The translations under genes were made by a program, and so were the position numbers. Below the pieces are notes generated by a model. That model searched no databases. It worked only from the letters and a program-made list of their open reading frames with translations, and had not been told where the DNA came from. A DNA stretch of 8,774 bases, taken from NCBI GenBank assembly GCA_030526885.1, contig JAUNBV010000042.1, positions 4,280 through 13,053 of the forward strand, in the 5' to 3' direction. Below, piece after piece: positions 1 to 5,060 of the stretch. How positions within the stretch are numbered: position 1 is the first letter of the stretch; every line of letters starts with the position of its first letter. Source of the DNA: Syntrophomonadaceae bacterium. Lineage in GTDB: Bacteria > Bacillota > Syntrophomonadia > Syntrophomonadales > Syntrophomonadaceae.

Positions 1-3000
1 TGTTCCAACGCGGTGTACCAAAACCCGATAAGGTCGAACGCAATGCCCTGCAGGTTATCTATTTGACAGCTTGCCGCCGGTGCGCAAACCTCATAGGTGT
101 TATCCGCCGTTTCGGATTCATGGCGCATCTCCACCACATAGGAGCGGTCGCCGTCAAAATAATCCAGTATCTTTTTAAGCACATTGTTTATCCCGAGGTT
201 GGCATCTTCCTGGATGAGCAGATCGCGGGCCGTTTCATTGAGAAAACGAAGCTGTTCCGAAGATTGCAGTATCTGCAGCTCCGCTTTCTTTTCTTTGGTG
301 ATATCGTTGTTGACAGCGAGCTGTATCGGCAAGTCATAATGCTGCATATGGCATATGGAGCCGTTGCTCTGGACCCACATCAGTTCGCCGGCGCGATTAT
401 AGGCGCGATACTCGATTTGAAAGGGCTGATTCGATTCCTGAGCCTGTGACGCGGTGTCCAGAACCATCGGCAGGTCGTCGGGATGGATGAGGTCCACGAT
501 GCCCCGCGGCAGCTCACTTTCAAACTGCTCCCGGGTGTAGCCGAACATGGAGTAATATCCGTCGTTGACAAATATGTAGTCGACCGTGGCGTCCACCAGC
601 GTGGCCGCCGATATGCCGCCCTGGATGTTTTGCAGGATAGCCTGCAACTGATCGGAAGTCTCTTTTTCCTTTTGTTCGGCATTGCGCTGCGCGGTTATAT
701 CCGTGATGACGGACAGCAGCACCGTGTTGCCTACGCCCTCGATTTCGGTTATGGAAGCGTTGCAGCGTACATAAATGATGCCGCCGTCCCGTTTGATGCA
801 GCGGTATTCGTAAAAGTCCGATTGCCGGTTCCGTAAAACCCCGGCGACTTTTTCCTGTATCCGCTCTATATCGTCGGGATGCAGGACGTTAAAGGCGTTG
901 GGCAGCTCGGCGTGAAATTGTTCCCTGGTATAACCCAGCATGGAGTAGTAGCGATCGTTGGCAAAAGCAAAACGCACCGTGTTATTCGCGTCGATGGTCA
1001 CGGCGGAAACGCCGCCGTTTACGTTATTCATGATAATCTGCATCTGGTCCGAAAGCGTGCGTTCATTTTGCTCCGCCTCCCGCTGCGCGGTCATGTTGAT
1101 GATAGAGCAGTAAAACAGCATATGGGCGCCCGCCCTGGCGATGACCCTTATGGTTATACGGAGATAAGTGTACCCGCTGTTGCCGGGCAATCCCCGCATG
1201 CGCACCTCGCAGGCCGATTCGGTATCGGTATTTATAGCGTCTTTGACACAGCCGTTTATTGTGGCGGCATTGCTCTGGTCCATGTATTCGACGATATCGA
1301 TGGCCAGCGCCTCCTCCATGGACAGGTGGCCGCCGCCCAGTTCCTGCGCGTACTTCTCGTTGATGCGCAGAATTTCGATATTGCCGTCGTTGTACTCAAA
1401 GATGCACGCGCCCCCCACATAGCTGTTAAAAATCAGCGTCTCCATGGATTGCGGATCCCAGAAGGCGTCGTTATCCAGCGTCTCGACCGTTTCCAGCACG
1501 GTGGTTTCCTGCTCTTTATTGCTGTGGGCTGCCAGTTCCTCATATTCATGCACCGGCATCGGTTTGGCATAAAAATACCCTTGGATGTAAACGCAGCCGA
1601 TGGAGCGGAGGTAATCCGCCTGTACTTTTGTTTCCACGCCTTCGGCGATGACCAGCATACCCAGCCACTTGGCCATGCGGACGATGGATTGAAGGATGTT
1701 GCCGCCGCGCATCGAGTTTTCATTGTTCTCCAGGAAGCGCATATCCAGCTTGAGCACGTTGGCCGGTATGTCCTTTAAGGTGTTGAGGGAGGAATAGCCG
1801 CTGCCGAAGTCGTCGATCTCGATGATGAAGCCGTAGTCGATGAGACGCTTGACCATATCCATGATTTGCTGCGCCGACTTTGCAAAGGCGGATTCCGTGA
1901 TTTCCAGCCGGAACAAATCGACGGGAATCGCGTATTTTTCCACCAGCCAGGTGATGGTGTCATAAAAATCGTCGCGGAATACGTCGTAACGCGACACATT
2001 AACCGATACCGGCAGGAGGGGGCGTCCCTCGTCGAGCCATTTCCGCAACAGAATAGCGGTTTGCTCCCATACGTACTTGTCCATATCATAGATGAAACCG
2101 TTGCGCTCGAATATCGGGATGAAATCGTCGGCAGCCATAATCCCTTGGTCGGGATGTATCCAGCGCACCAGCGCCTCAGCGCCGATCAGCGCCCCGGAAG
2201 AATGGTTATACTGCGGTTGCAGCCACACCTCGAATTGCCCCGATTCAAGGGCGTGGTTCATTTCGTTTATAATCCTCTGCTCGTGCAGGAGATCGTCGCG
2301 CATGGATTCGCTGTATTCCGCGACTTGTACGTCAAAGCGCGCTTTCACGGAAGCTTCGGCTAAGGAGGCCCGGTCGTACATGGCGCTGACCGATAGCGAG
2401 CGATCGTTCACGATATATCTGCCGATACTGAAAGCGATAGGCTGGGTTAACCCGCGCACTTGCGCCGCGGCGCGTCGGATCTCCATGATTTTTTCCGAAT
2501 CCATATGGCTGCGCGGATAGAGTATGGCGAAGTTATCGGCCATAATGCGGGCGCACAAACCGCCCATGGGCTCAAAACCATTGCGGAAGGTTTCGGCCAC
2601 ATATTTCAGCACTTCGTCGCCTTTGGCGGTTCCGTACTGGTCGTTGATGACTTTGAAATTAGCTATATCGAAGCAGGCCATGACATAATAGCCGGGCTCA
2701 TGCCAAGCTATCAGTTCTTCGGCCTTGGCAAAGAAGGTTTCGCGATTGTACAGCCCGGTCAATCGGTCTCTTTGCATGGCATTGACATAGGCGGCGGTCT
2801 CCCGCAGATGGATGGTATTCCATAACCTATGTTTGATCACTGCGGGGTTGTAGGGTTTTACTATAAAGTCGTTGGCGCCTAAAGAGAGGGCCTTGACCTC
2901 GGCGCCGTCCTCCGTATTGCCGGTGGTGACAATAACGGGAATATTGGCCAATTTGGAGTCCATGCGCATCTTAGACAGCACTTCATACCCGTCCATTACC

Positions 3001-3173
3001 GGCATGGACAAATCCAGTAGGACAGCGGAAATGGTGTCATGGATGCGCTCCATCACCTCCATGGCTTCCTGGCCGTTTTCGGCTTCAAACGTTTTGTATT
3101 CGCCGCTTAGCATTTTGCGGAGCAATTGTCGGTTTATTTTGTTGTCGTCAACAATGAGTATCTTTCTAAGCAA
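1..3173 (-). CDS. Response regulator with REC, degenerate GGDEF, EAL, three PAS and GAF-like domains (3' end outside window)
   Basis: Predicted phosphorylation-controlled c-di-GMP phosphodiesterase, cytoplasmic (no signal peptide or membrane segment seen). The frame is open from a TTG at 3173 to the window edge: 1057 codons with no stop. REC (about 1-120) has acidic D9/D10, phospho-acceptor D54 (LLDLSMP), T83/T84 and K106 (VKPY). A GGDEF-like domain (about 135-285) keeps the fold motif RLTGLYNR, but the signature is MADNF (211-215), so cyclase activity is unlikely. The EAL domain (about 298-545) has EALVRW (E333), NVSR (N392), EITES (E424/E427), DDFGSGYSSL (D454/D455), K475, AEGVE (E511) and QGY (Q531). 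All expected metal and catalytic positions of active EAL enzymes are present. Three PAS domains follow (about 577-697, 706-830, 839-963), then the start of a GAF-like domain from about 975. A further output domain may lie beyond the window. The TTG start is fixed by an in-frame TAA at 3183-3185 and a good ribosome site. Domain calls are sure; enzymatic activity is inferred. Confidence 0.93.
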   Translation of the reverse strand, partial: MLRKILIVDDNKINRQLLRKMLSGEYKTFEAENGQEAMEVMERIHDTISAVLLDLSMPVMDGYEVLSKMRMDSKLANIPVIVTTGNTEDGAEVKALSLGANDFIVKPYNPAVIKHRLWNTIHLRETAAYVNAMQRDRLTGLYNRETFFAKAEELIAWHEPGYYVMACFDIANFKVINDQYGTAKGDEVLKYVAETFRNGFEPMGGLCARIMADNFAILYPRSHMDSEKIMEIRRAAAQVRGLTQPIAFSIGRYIVNDRSLSVSAMYDRASLAEASVKARFDVQVAEYSESMRDDLLHEQRIINEMNHALESGQFEVWLQPQYNHSSGALIGAEALVRWIHPDQGIMAADDFIPIFERNGFIYDMDKYVWEQTAILLRKWLDEGRPLLPVSVNVSRYDVFRDDFYDTITWLVEKYAIPVDLFRLEITESAFAKSAQQIMDMVKRLIDYGFIIEIDDFGSGYSSLNTLKDIPANVLKLDMRFLENNENSMRGGNILQSIVRMAKWLGMLVIAEGVETKVQADYLRSIGCVYIQGYFYAKPMPVHEYEELAAHSNKEQETTVLETVETLDNDAFWDPQSMETLIFNSYVGGACIFEYNDGNIEILRINEKYAQELGGGHLSMEEALAIDIVEYMDQSNAATINGCVKDAINTDTESACEVRMRGLPGNSGYTYLRITIRVIARAGAHMLFYCSIINMTAQREAEQNERTLSDQMQIIMNNVNGGVSAVTIDANNTVRFAFANDRYYSMLGYTREQFHAELPNAFNVLHPDDIERIQEKVAGVLRNRQSDFYEYRCIKRDGGIIYVRCNASITEIEGVGNTVLLSVITDITAQRNAEQKEKETSDQLQAILQNIQGGISAATLVDATVDYIFVNDGYYSMFGYTREQFESELPRGIVDLIHPDDLPMVLDTASQAQESNQPFQIEYRAYNRAGELMWVQSNGSICHMQHYDLPIQLAVNNDITKEKKAELQILQSSEQLRFLNETARDLLIQEDANLGINNVLKKILDYFDGDRSYVVEMRHESETADNTYEVCAPAASCQIDNLQGIAFDLIGFWYTALE
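285..1058 (-). repeat. Tandem PAS-domain duplication within the EAL protein
   Basis: PAS2 (residues about 706-830, DNA 684-1058) and PAS3 (about 839-963, DNA 285-659) share an ordered set of near-identical motifs: SDQxQ, N(I/V)xGG(I/V)SA, ND(R/G)YYSM(L/F)GYTREQF, ELP, HPDD and DIT near the end. Similarity is visible in both protein and DNA. PAS1 (about 577-697) is more diverged. I infer intragenic duplication of one sensor module. Ligands cannot be told from the sequence. Confidence 0.75.
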
Positions 3174-3184
3174 AATACCACCTT
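3171..3184 (-). promoter_or_regulatory. Ribosome binding site fixing the TTG start of the EAL protein
   Basis: On the minus strand AAGG (3184-3181), extended by TGG, lies 7 nt before TTG at 3173-3171. The frame has a TAA stop at 3185-3183, so nothing further upstream can serve. TTG is the only conventional start codon between that stop and the conserved REC strand KILIVDD. Confidence 0.8.
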
Positions 3185-3346
3185 AACCTTTTCCTACGTT
3201 GGGGTATTGGCAGTGGTTTAAGCGGAGTTACAAAACGGGGATAATCTTTTCCAAGCATCCTTAAAAGGACAAAATGCCGCGTTTTTCGAGCTCCCGTTCC
3301 AGCGCAGTCCCAAATGCCCTAACGTTTCGATAAAAAAACTAAAAAC

Positions 3347-3375
3347 ATTATAATATTGACGCATTAATATGTCAA
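3347..3375 (-). promoter_or_regulatory. Perfect consensus sigma-A promoter for the EAL response-regulator gene
   Basis: On the minus strand TTGACA (3375-3370) is followed by exactly 17 nt and TATAAT (3352-3347). Both hexamers match the housekeeping consensus at all 12 positions. Transcription would start near 3340, giving a leader of about 167 nt before the TTG start. The first transcribed bases would be T-rich (two T runs between 3331 and 3345). The -35 hexamer lies in an inverted repeat, which suggests that such a strong promoter is repressed. Confidence 0.82.
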
Positions 3376-3378
3376 TAT
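3353..3378. promoter_or_regulatory. Inverted repeat overlapping the EAL-gene promoter (candidate operator)
   Basis: Arms ATATTGAC (3353-3360) and GTCAATAT (3371-3378) are perfect inverted repeats. The 10-nt spacer is centred on another palindrome, ATTAAT (3363-3368), sharing the same axis. The 26-bp dyad covers most of the -35 and the whole -35/-10 spacer of the minus-strand promoter, and abuts the -10. The geometry fits a dimeric repressor site. The AT-rich composition leaves chance symmetry possible, and the binding protein is unknown. Confidence 0.55.
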
Positions 3379-3419
3379 ATGTTATATTATTCGATAATGT
3401 GCAGTTACGGTTAGCTTTA

Positions 3420-3436
3420 GAAAAGGGGTTTCCCCT
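3420..3436 (-). terminator. Weak hairpin plus T-run, possible terminator of the DUF3102 gene transcript
   Basis: On the minus strand AGGGG-AAA-CCCCT is followed at once by more T residues (TTTTC). The stem is only 5 bp, so this is a weak intrinsic terminator at best. It lies about 170 nt past the DUF3102 stop codon and just upstream of the next minus-strand promoter, where a terminator would be expected. Confidence 0.3.
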
Positions 3437-3581
3437 ATTTGAGATCCTGTATGGCCACATTATGGCGGGTTTTTGGGCCAATGGCTGCCGTATCTGTACC
3501 GGGCGGCGGCCAGCCCCAAGGCCCGCCTTGCGCAATGGCATGGCAGCGAAGCCGCCGGGGGGATAGAAACGCTACCCGCTG
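3437..3581. other. GC-rich non-coding stretch between the two minus-strand genes
   Basis: No convincing gene is seen on either strand. Short open frames here lack family motifs, start at arbitrary ATGs and run into the flanking genes. The stretch is much richer in G and C than the AT-rich promoter beside it and is full of short complementary segments, for example GGCAGC/GCCGCC around a GAA loop at 3542-3556, and GGCGG/CCGCC-type pairings at 3505-3527. It probably belongs to the 3' untranslated part of the DUF3102 transcript or is a short structured repeat element. Which of these cannot be told here. Confidence 0.4.
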
Positions 3582-3602
3582 GGCGGGCGCGAAGCGCCCG
3601 CC
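3582..3602 (-). terminator. Strong GC hairpin at the stop codon of the DUF3102 gene
   Basis: GGCGGGCGC (3582-3590) and GCGCCCGCC (3594-3602) form a perfect 9-bp stem with a 3-nt loop. It begins at the last base of the TAG stop (3602-3604). No T-run follows on the minus strand, so it may be an mRNA 3'-end stabiliser or Rho-type pause site rather than a classic intrinsic terminator. On the plus strand the loop reads GCGAAGC. Confidence 0.5.
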
Positions 3603-4741
3603 TAGATATCAATCGTCCGCACGTCCTCCAGCATGGCTTCCAGCCGCTTGATATATTTTTCTTTGAACTGGCGCGACAACTCCTCCGATTCCTCGTGCGT
3701 TTGCACGATGGTGCGGCACAGCGCGCCGTGTTGCTCCAGCAGCAGGCCGCTGTTTATGGTGTAGATGTTGGTCATCATGAGGCGCAGGTGCGTGCGCGCC
3801 GTCTCCAGCGGCAGGATCGGCTCCGATGTCGGCTCCGCCCCGGCTTGCAGCGCGCTTATCTGCTCCCTCAGGCTTTTGGCCGCGGACTGGAATTCCCGCT
3901 CCTTTTTGCGCAGGGTTTCCGACTGGCGGTCGCGCTCCAGGTTGCGTTTTTTCAGCTTCTCCGGATCCTCCTTTTTGTGCGCTACCAGCTTTTTCTTCCG
4001 TGCGCCGGCATTAACCTCATTCTCCAGCTTGTCGATGAGGATATTGCTTTGCTCCAACGCCAGCAGGGCTTCCTCCAGTTCCTCCTGCGCCTCGGCCAAT
4101 TCCTCTTTCGTTGACTCCAACTCCTCTTGGATTTCCTCCTCGAATTGCTGGGCGCGATCCAGCTCCCTTTGCATCTTTTCCTTTTCCTCTCGGATCAGGT
4201 CTTTGATCTGCCGCACGCTCAGGTTGGGCACGTCATGGTCCTGCATAAATTTATCCACCACTGACGCCGGCAGCGCCAGCAACTCCAGCGCCTGTGAAAC
4301 ATTCAAATTTCCAGACGTCTGGAAATTCGTTGAACGTCCGCCTGTGGATAACTCCTTCTGCCGCAGGCCATATTCGCGGTACAGCCGCATCAGGTTCGCG
4401 GCGGTTGACTTCCCATAATCGACTTCAATCCTTAGCCAGTCCAGCCATTGGCCGCGCCCCACTATGGCCTTGGCCTCGTACAAGCGCTGGCCGACCTCGA
4501 TGGCGTTGGCCAGCACCATGCGCTCGGTCTCGGCCCTGATCCCCCGGATTTCAGCCGCGATGAGCTCCTTGGTGCGCTCCACCCCCGGCGTGGAGGCCTT
4601 CCCGGCAGCCACCGCCGCCGCCATGGCTTCCTTGTCGTCGGTGACGGCGTTGTAGACTTCGGTGTAAGTGATTTCCTCTTTCGGCGTTTTCTTCGGCGCT
4701 TTCCTGGCCTGCGGTTTTTCCTCCGGCGGTTTGTTGGTCAT
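3602..4741 (-). CDS. DUF3102-family, ParB-like coiled-coil protein
   Basis: 379 residues; function not established. A charged Lys/Pro/Glu-rich N-terminal tail (1-23) is followed by the DUF3102 core at about 60-125 (GQRLYEAKAIVGRGQWLDWL, then a serine/threonine-led helix with LMRLYREYG). A short polar linker (132-145) precedes NLNVSQALELLALP and NLSVRQIKDLIREE (145-186), which resemble the helix-turn-helix part of ParB/Noc proteins. A strongly charged heptad-like coiled coil follows (about 184-260), then a Lys/Arg-rich stretch, a second coiled coil (about 285-325) and a helical tail. The ATG at 4741 has AGGGAGG 8 nt upstream, better than an in-frame ATG 17 codons earlier that has no ribosome site and would lie within the leader. 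The gene is divergent from dapF. DUF3102 genes are often found on phages, plasmids and other accessory DNA. DNA binding is inferred from the ParB-like segment; the family call is more secure than the role. Confidence 0.82.
   Translation of the reverse strand: MTNKPPEEKPQARKAPKKTPKEEITYTEVYNAVTDDKEAMAAAVAAGKASTPGVERTKELIAAEIRGIRAETERMVLANAIEVGQRLYEAKAIVGRGQWLDWLRIEVDYGKSTAANLMRLYREYGLRQKELSTGGRSTNFQTSGNLNVSQALELLALPASVVDKFMQDHDVPNLSVRQIKDLIREEKEKMQRELDRAQQFEEEIQEELESTKEELAEAQEELEEALLALEQSNILIDKLENEVNAGARKKKLVAHKKEDPEKLKKRNLERDRQSETLRKKEREFQSAAKSLREQISALQAGAEPTSEPILPLETARTHLRLMMTNIYTINSGLLLEQHGALCRTIVQTHEESEELSRQFKEKYIKRLEAMLEDVRTIDI
4251..4259 (+). promoter_or_regulatory. DnaA-box-like motif, 8 of 9
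   Basis: TTATCCACC matches the DnaA consensus TTATCCACA at 8 of 9 positions. It lies in the DUF3102 coding region. An 8-of-9 match is expected by chance about once or twice in a window this size, so it counts only through its closeness to the perfect box and the palindrome. Confidence 0.3.
4306..4327. repeat. 22-bp perfect palindrome inside the DUF3102 gene
   Basis: AATTTCCAGAC (4306-4316) is followed directly by its exact reverse complement (4317-4327), centred on GACGTC. It encodes residues NFQTSGN of the polar linker between the DUF3102 core and the ParB-like segment, where the protein sequence looks unconstrained. The outer arms ATTTCC and GGAAAT are the same as those of the Bacillus Noc-binding site, but here they are separated by eight extra bases. 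It could be a binding site for the protein itself or another dimer; this is inference. Confidence 0.7.
4343..4351 (-). promoter_or_regulatory. Perfect DnaA box
   Basis: The minus strand reads TTATCCACA, the full consensus for DnaA, 15 bp from the 22-bp palindrome. It is translated as part of ELSTGG in the DUF3102 protein. A single perfect 9-mer is mildly unusual for this window length (about 0.07 expected on both strands with equal base use). Confidence 0.45.
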
Positions 4742-4772
4742 GTTATGTACCTCCCTGCATTTTTGATTGTGC

Positions 4773-4798
4773 CGTGTCGTTCGCGCTGGCACGACACG
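4773..4798. promoter_or_regulatory. Inverted repeat in the leader of the DUF3102 gene
   Basis: CGTGTCGT (4773-4780) and ACGACACG (4791-4798) are perfect 8-bp inverted repeats around a 10-nt spacer. An alternative pairing GTGCC/GGCAC overlaps it. It lies between the predicted transcription start (near 4819) and the ribosome site (4756-4750), so it could be an operator or an RNA hairpin. The 8-10-8 spacing is the same as the dyad at 3353-3378, though the arm sequences differ. Confidence 0.45.
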
Positions 4799-4825
4799 TA
4801 TCGACGCTATGTATCATACATTTAT

Positions 4826-4854
4826 ATTATAGCAAATATTTTGTCAAATCACCA
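4826..4854 (-). promoter_or_regulatory. Extended -10 promoter for the DUF3102 gene
   Basis: The minus strand has TGCTATAAT (4834-4826): a perfect -10 hexamer with the TGn extension. The -35 at the standard 17-nt distance is the weak TGGTGA (4854-4849), as extended -10 promoters allow. A TTGACA at 4847-4842 is too close (10 nt) to pair with this -10. A 13-nt palindrome (ATGTAT-C-ATACAT, 4809-4821) covers the predicted start site. Confidence 0.6.
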
Positions 4855-4932
4855 GGGTATTCCTCGGCGCAGTTTGCCGCATGGCCGGCGGAGGATTTTA
4901 ACCGTATTGACCGGGTAGGTAAAAAAACAAAC

Positions 4933-4961
4933 TATTCTCAAGACATGGGTTAGGTTATAAT
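4933..4961 (+). promoter_or_regulatory. Probable promoter of the dapF-dapL-yicC-remA-gmk cluster
   Basis: TATAAT at 4956-4961 is a perfect -10 hexamer. At 17-nt spacing the -35 is TATTCT, a poor match, so the promoter may be weak or activator-dependent. Transcription would begin near 4968, leaving a leader of about 93 nt before the dapF start. No other good plus-strand -10 was seen between 4862 and 5060. Confidence 0.5.
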
Positions 4962-4989
4962 ATAGGGCAATGCTATCAAGATTGAGCCG

Positions 4990-5013
4990 AAAAGGGGCGG
5001 GTTCGCCTTTTTT
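4990..5013 (+). terminator. Intrinsic terminator-like hairpin in the dapF leader (candidate attenuator)
   Basis: AAAAGGGGCG (4990-4999) can pair with CGCCTTTTTT (5004-5013) around a 4-nt GGTT loop. The core is four GC pairs, then two G-U pairs and four A-U pairs, and the right arm is itself the T6 run. It sits downstream of the predicted promoter and about 47 nt before the dapF ATG, so premature termination would switch off the cluster. A second GGGGCGG at 5021-5027 could compete for the CGCC arm. The reverse strand also ends in TTTT, so the hairpin may act in both directions. Confidence 0.5.
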
Positions 5014-5060
5014 AAAGCTTGGGGCGGTTAAAAGAATAACTCGGTGCGGGGGGAAGCGGT

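Noticed and set aside
879..1778. A 299-codon plus-strand open frame, with several others at 63-2825, opposite the EAL protein
   Set aside because: The minus-strand frame here encodes continuous EAL and PAS domains with all expected motifs. The plus-strand frames are rich in His, Val and Gly without family motifs and lack good ribosome sites.
3174..3346. A c-di-GMP (GEMM) riboswitch in the EAL gene leader
   Set aside because: The conserved class I core sequences and the expected tetraloop-receptor stems were not found by eye. A covariance search would be decisive.
3218..3541. A 107-codon minus-strand frame in the intergenic region
   Set aside because: It spans the perfect promoter and the AT-rich leader, has no ribosome site and no recognisable motif. 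It may only reflect the GC-rich repeat-like stretch.
3369..3566. A 65-codon plus-strand frame preceded by AT-rich, promoter-like sequence
   Set aside because: The plus-strand -35/-10 candidates have wrong spacing (TTGACG to TATATT is 21 nt), no ribosome site precedes the ATG, and the translated tail is low-complexity.
4294..4301. A parS site in the DUF3102 gene
   Set aside because: Only one 8-bp half (GTGAAACA) of the 16-bp parS palindrome is present; the other half does not match. An isolated 8-mer is likely by chance.
4306..4327. The 22-bp palindrome as a true Noc-binding site
   Set aside because: The arms ATTTCC and GGAAAT match, but the known site is 14 bp with two central bases between those arms, and here there are eight. 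The spacing is therefore wrong for Noc.
3473..4418. Plus-strand open frames of 213 and 217 codons opposite the DUF3102 gene
   Set aside because: Their composition (long Ser/Arg or Leu/Gln runs) is what the complement of a coiled-coil gene gives. The minus-strand frame has a clear start and recognisable domains.
4842..4847. TTGACA on the minus strand as the -35 of the DUF3102 promoter
   Set aside because: It is only 10 nt from the perfect -10. At 17 nt it would pair with TAAATG, a poor -10. The extended -10 reading is better.
4968..5060. A lysine riboswitch upstream of dapF
   Set aside because: The leader is about 93 nt, much shorter than the roughly 170-nt lysine aptamer, and its conserved segments were not seen.
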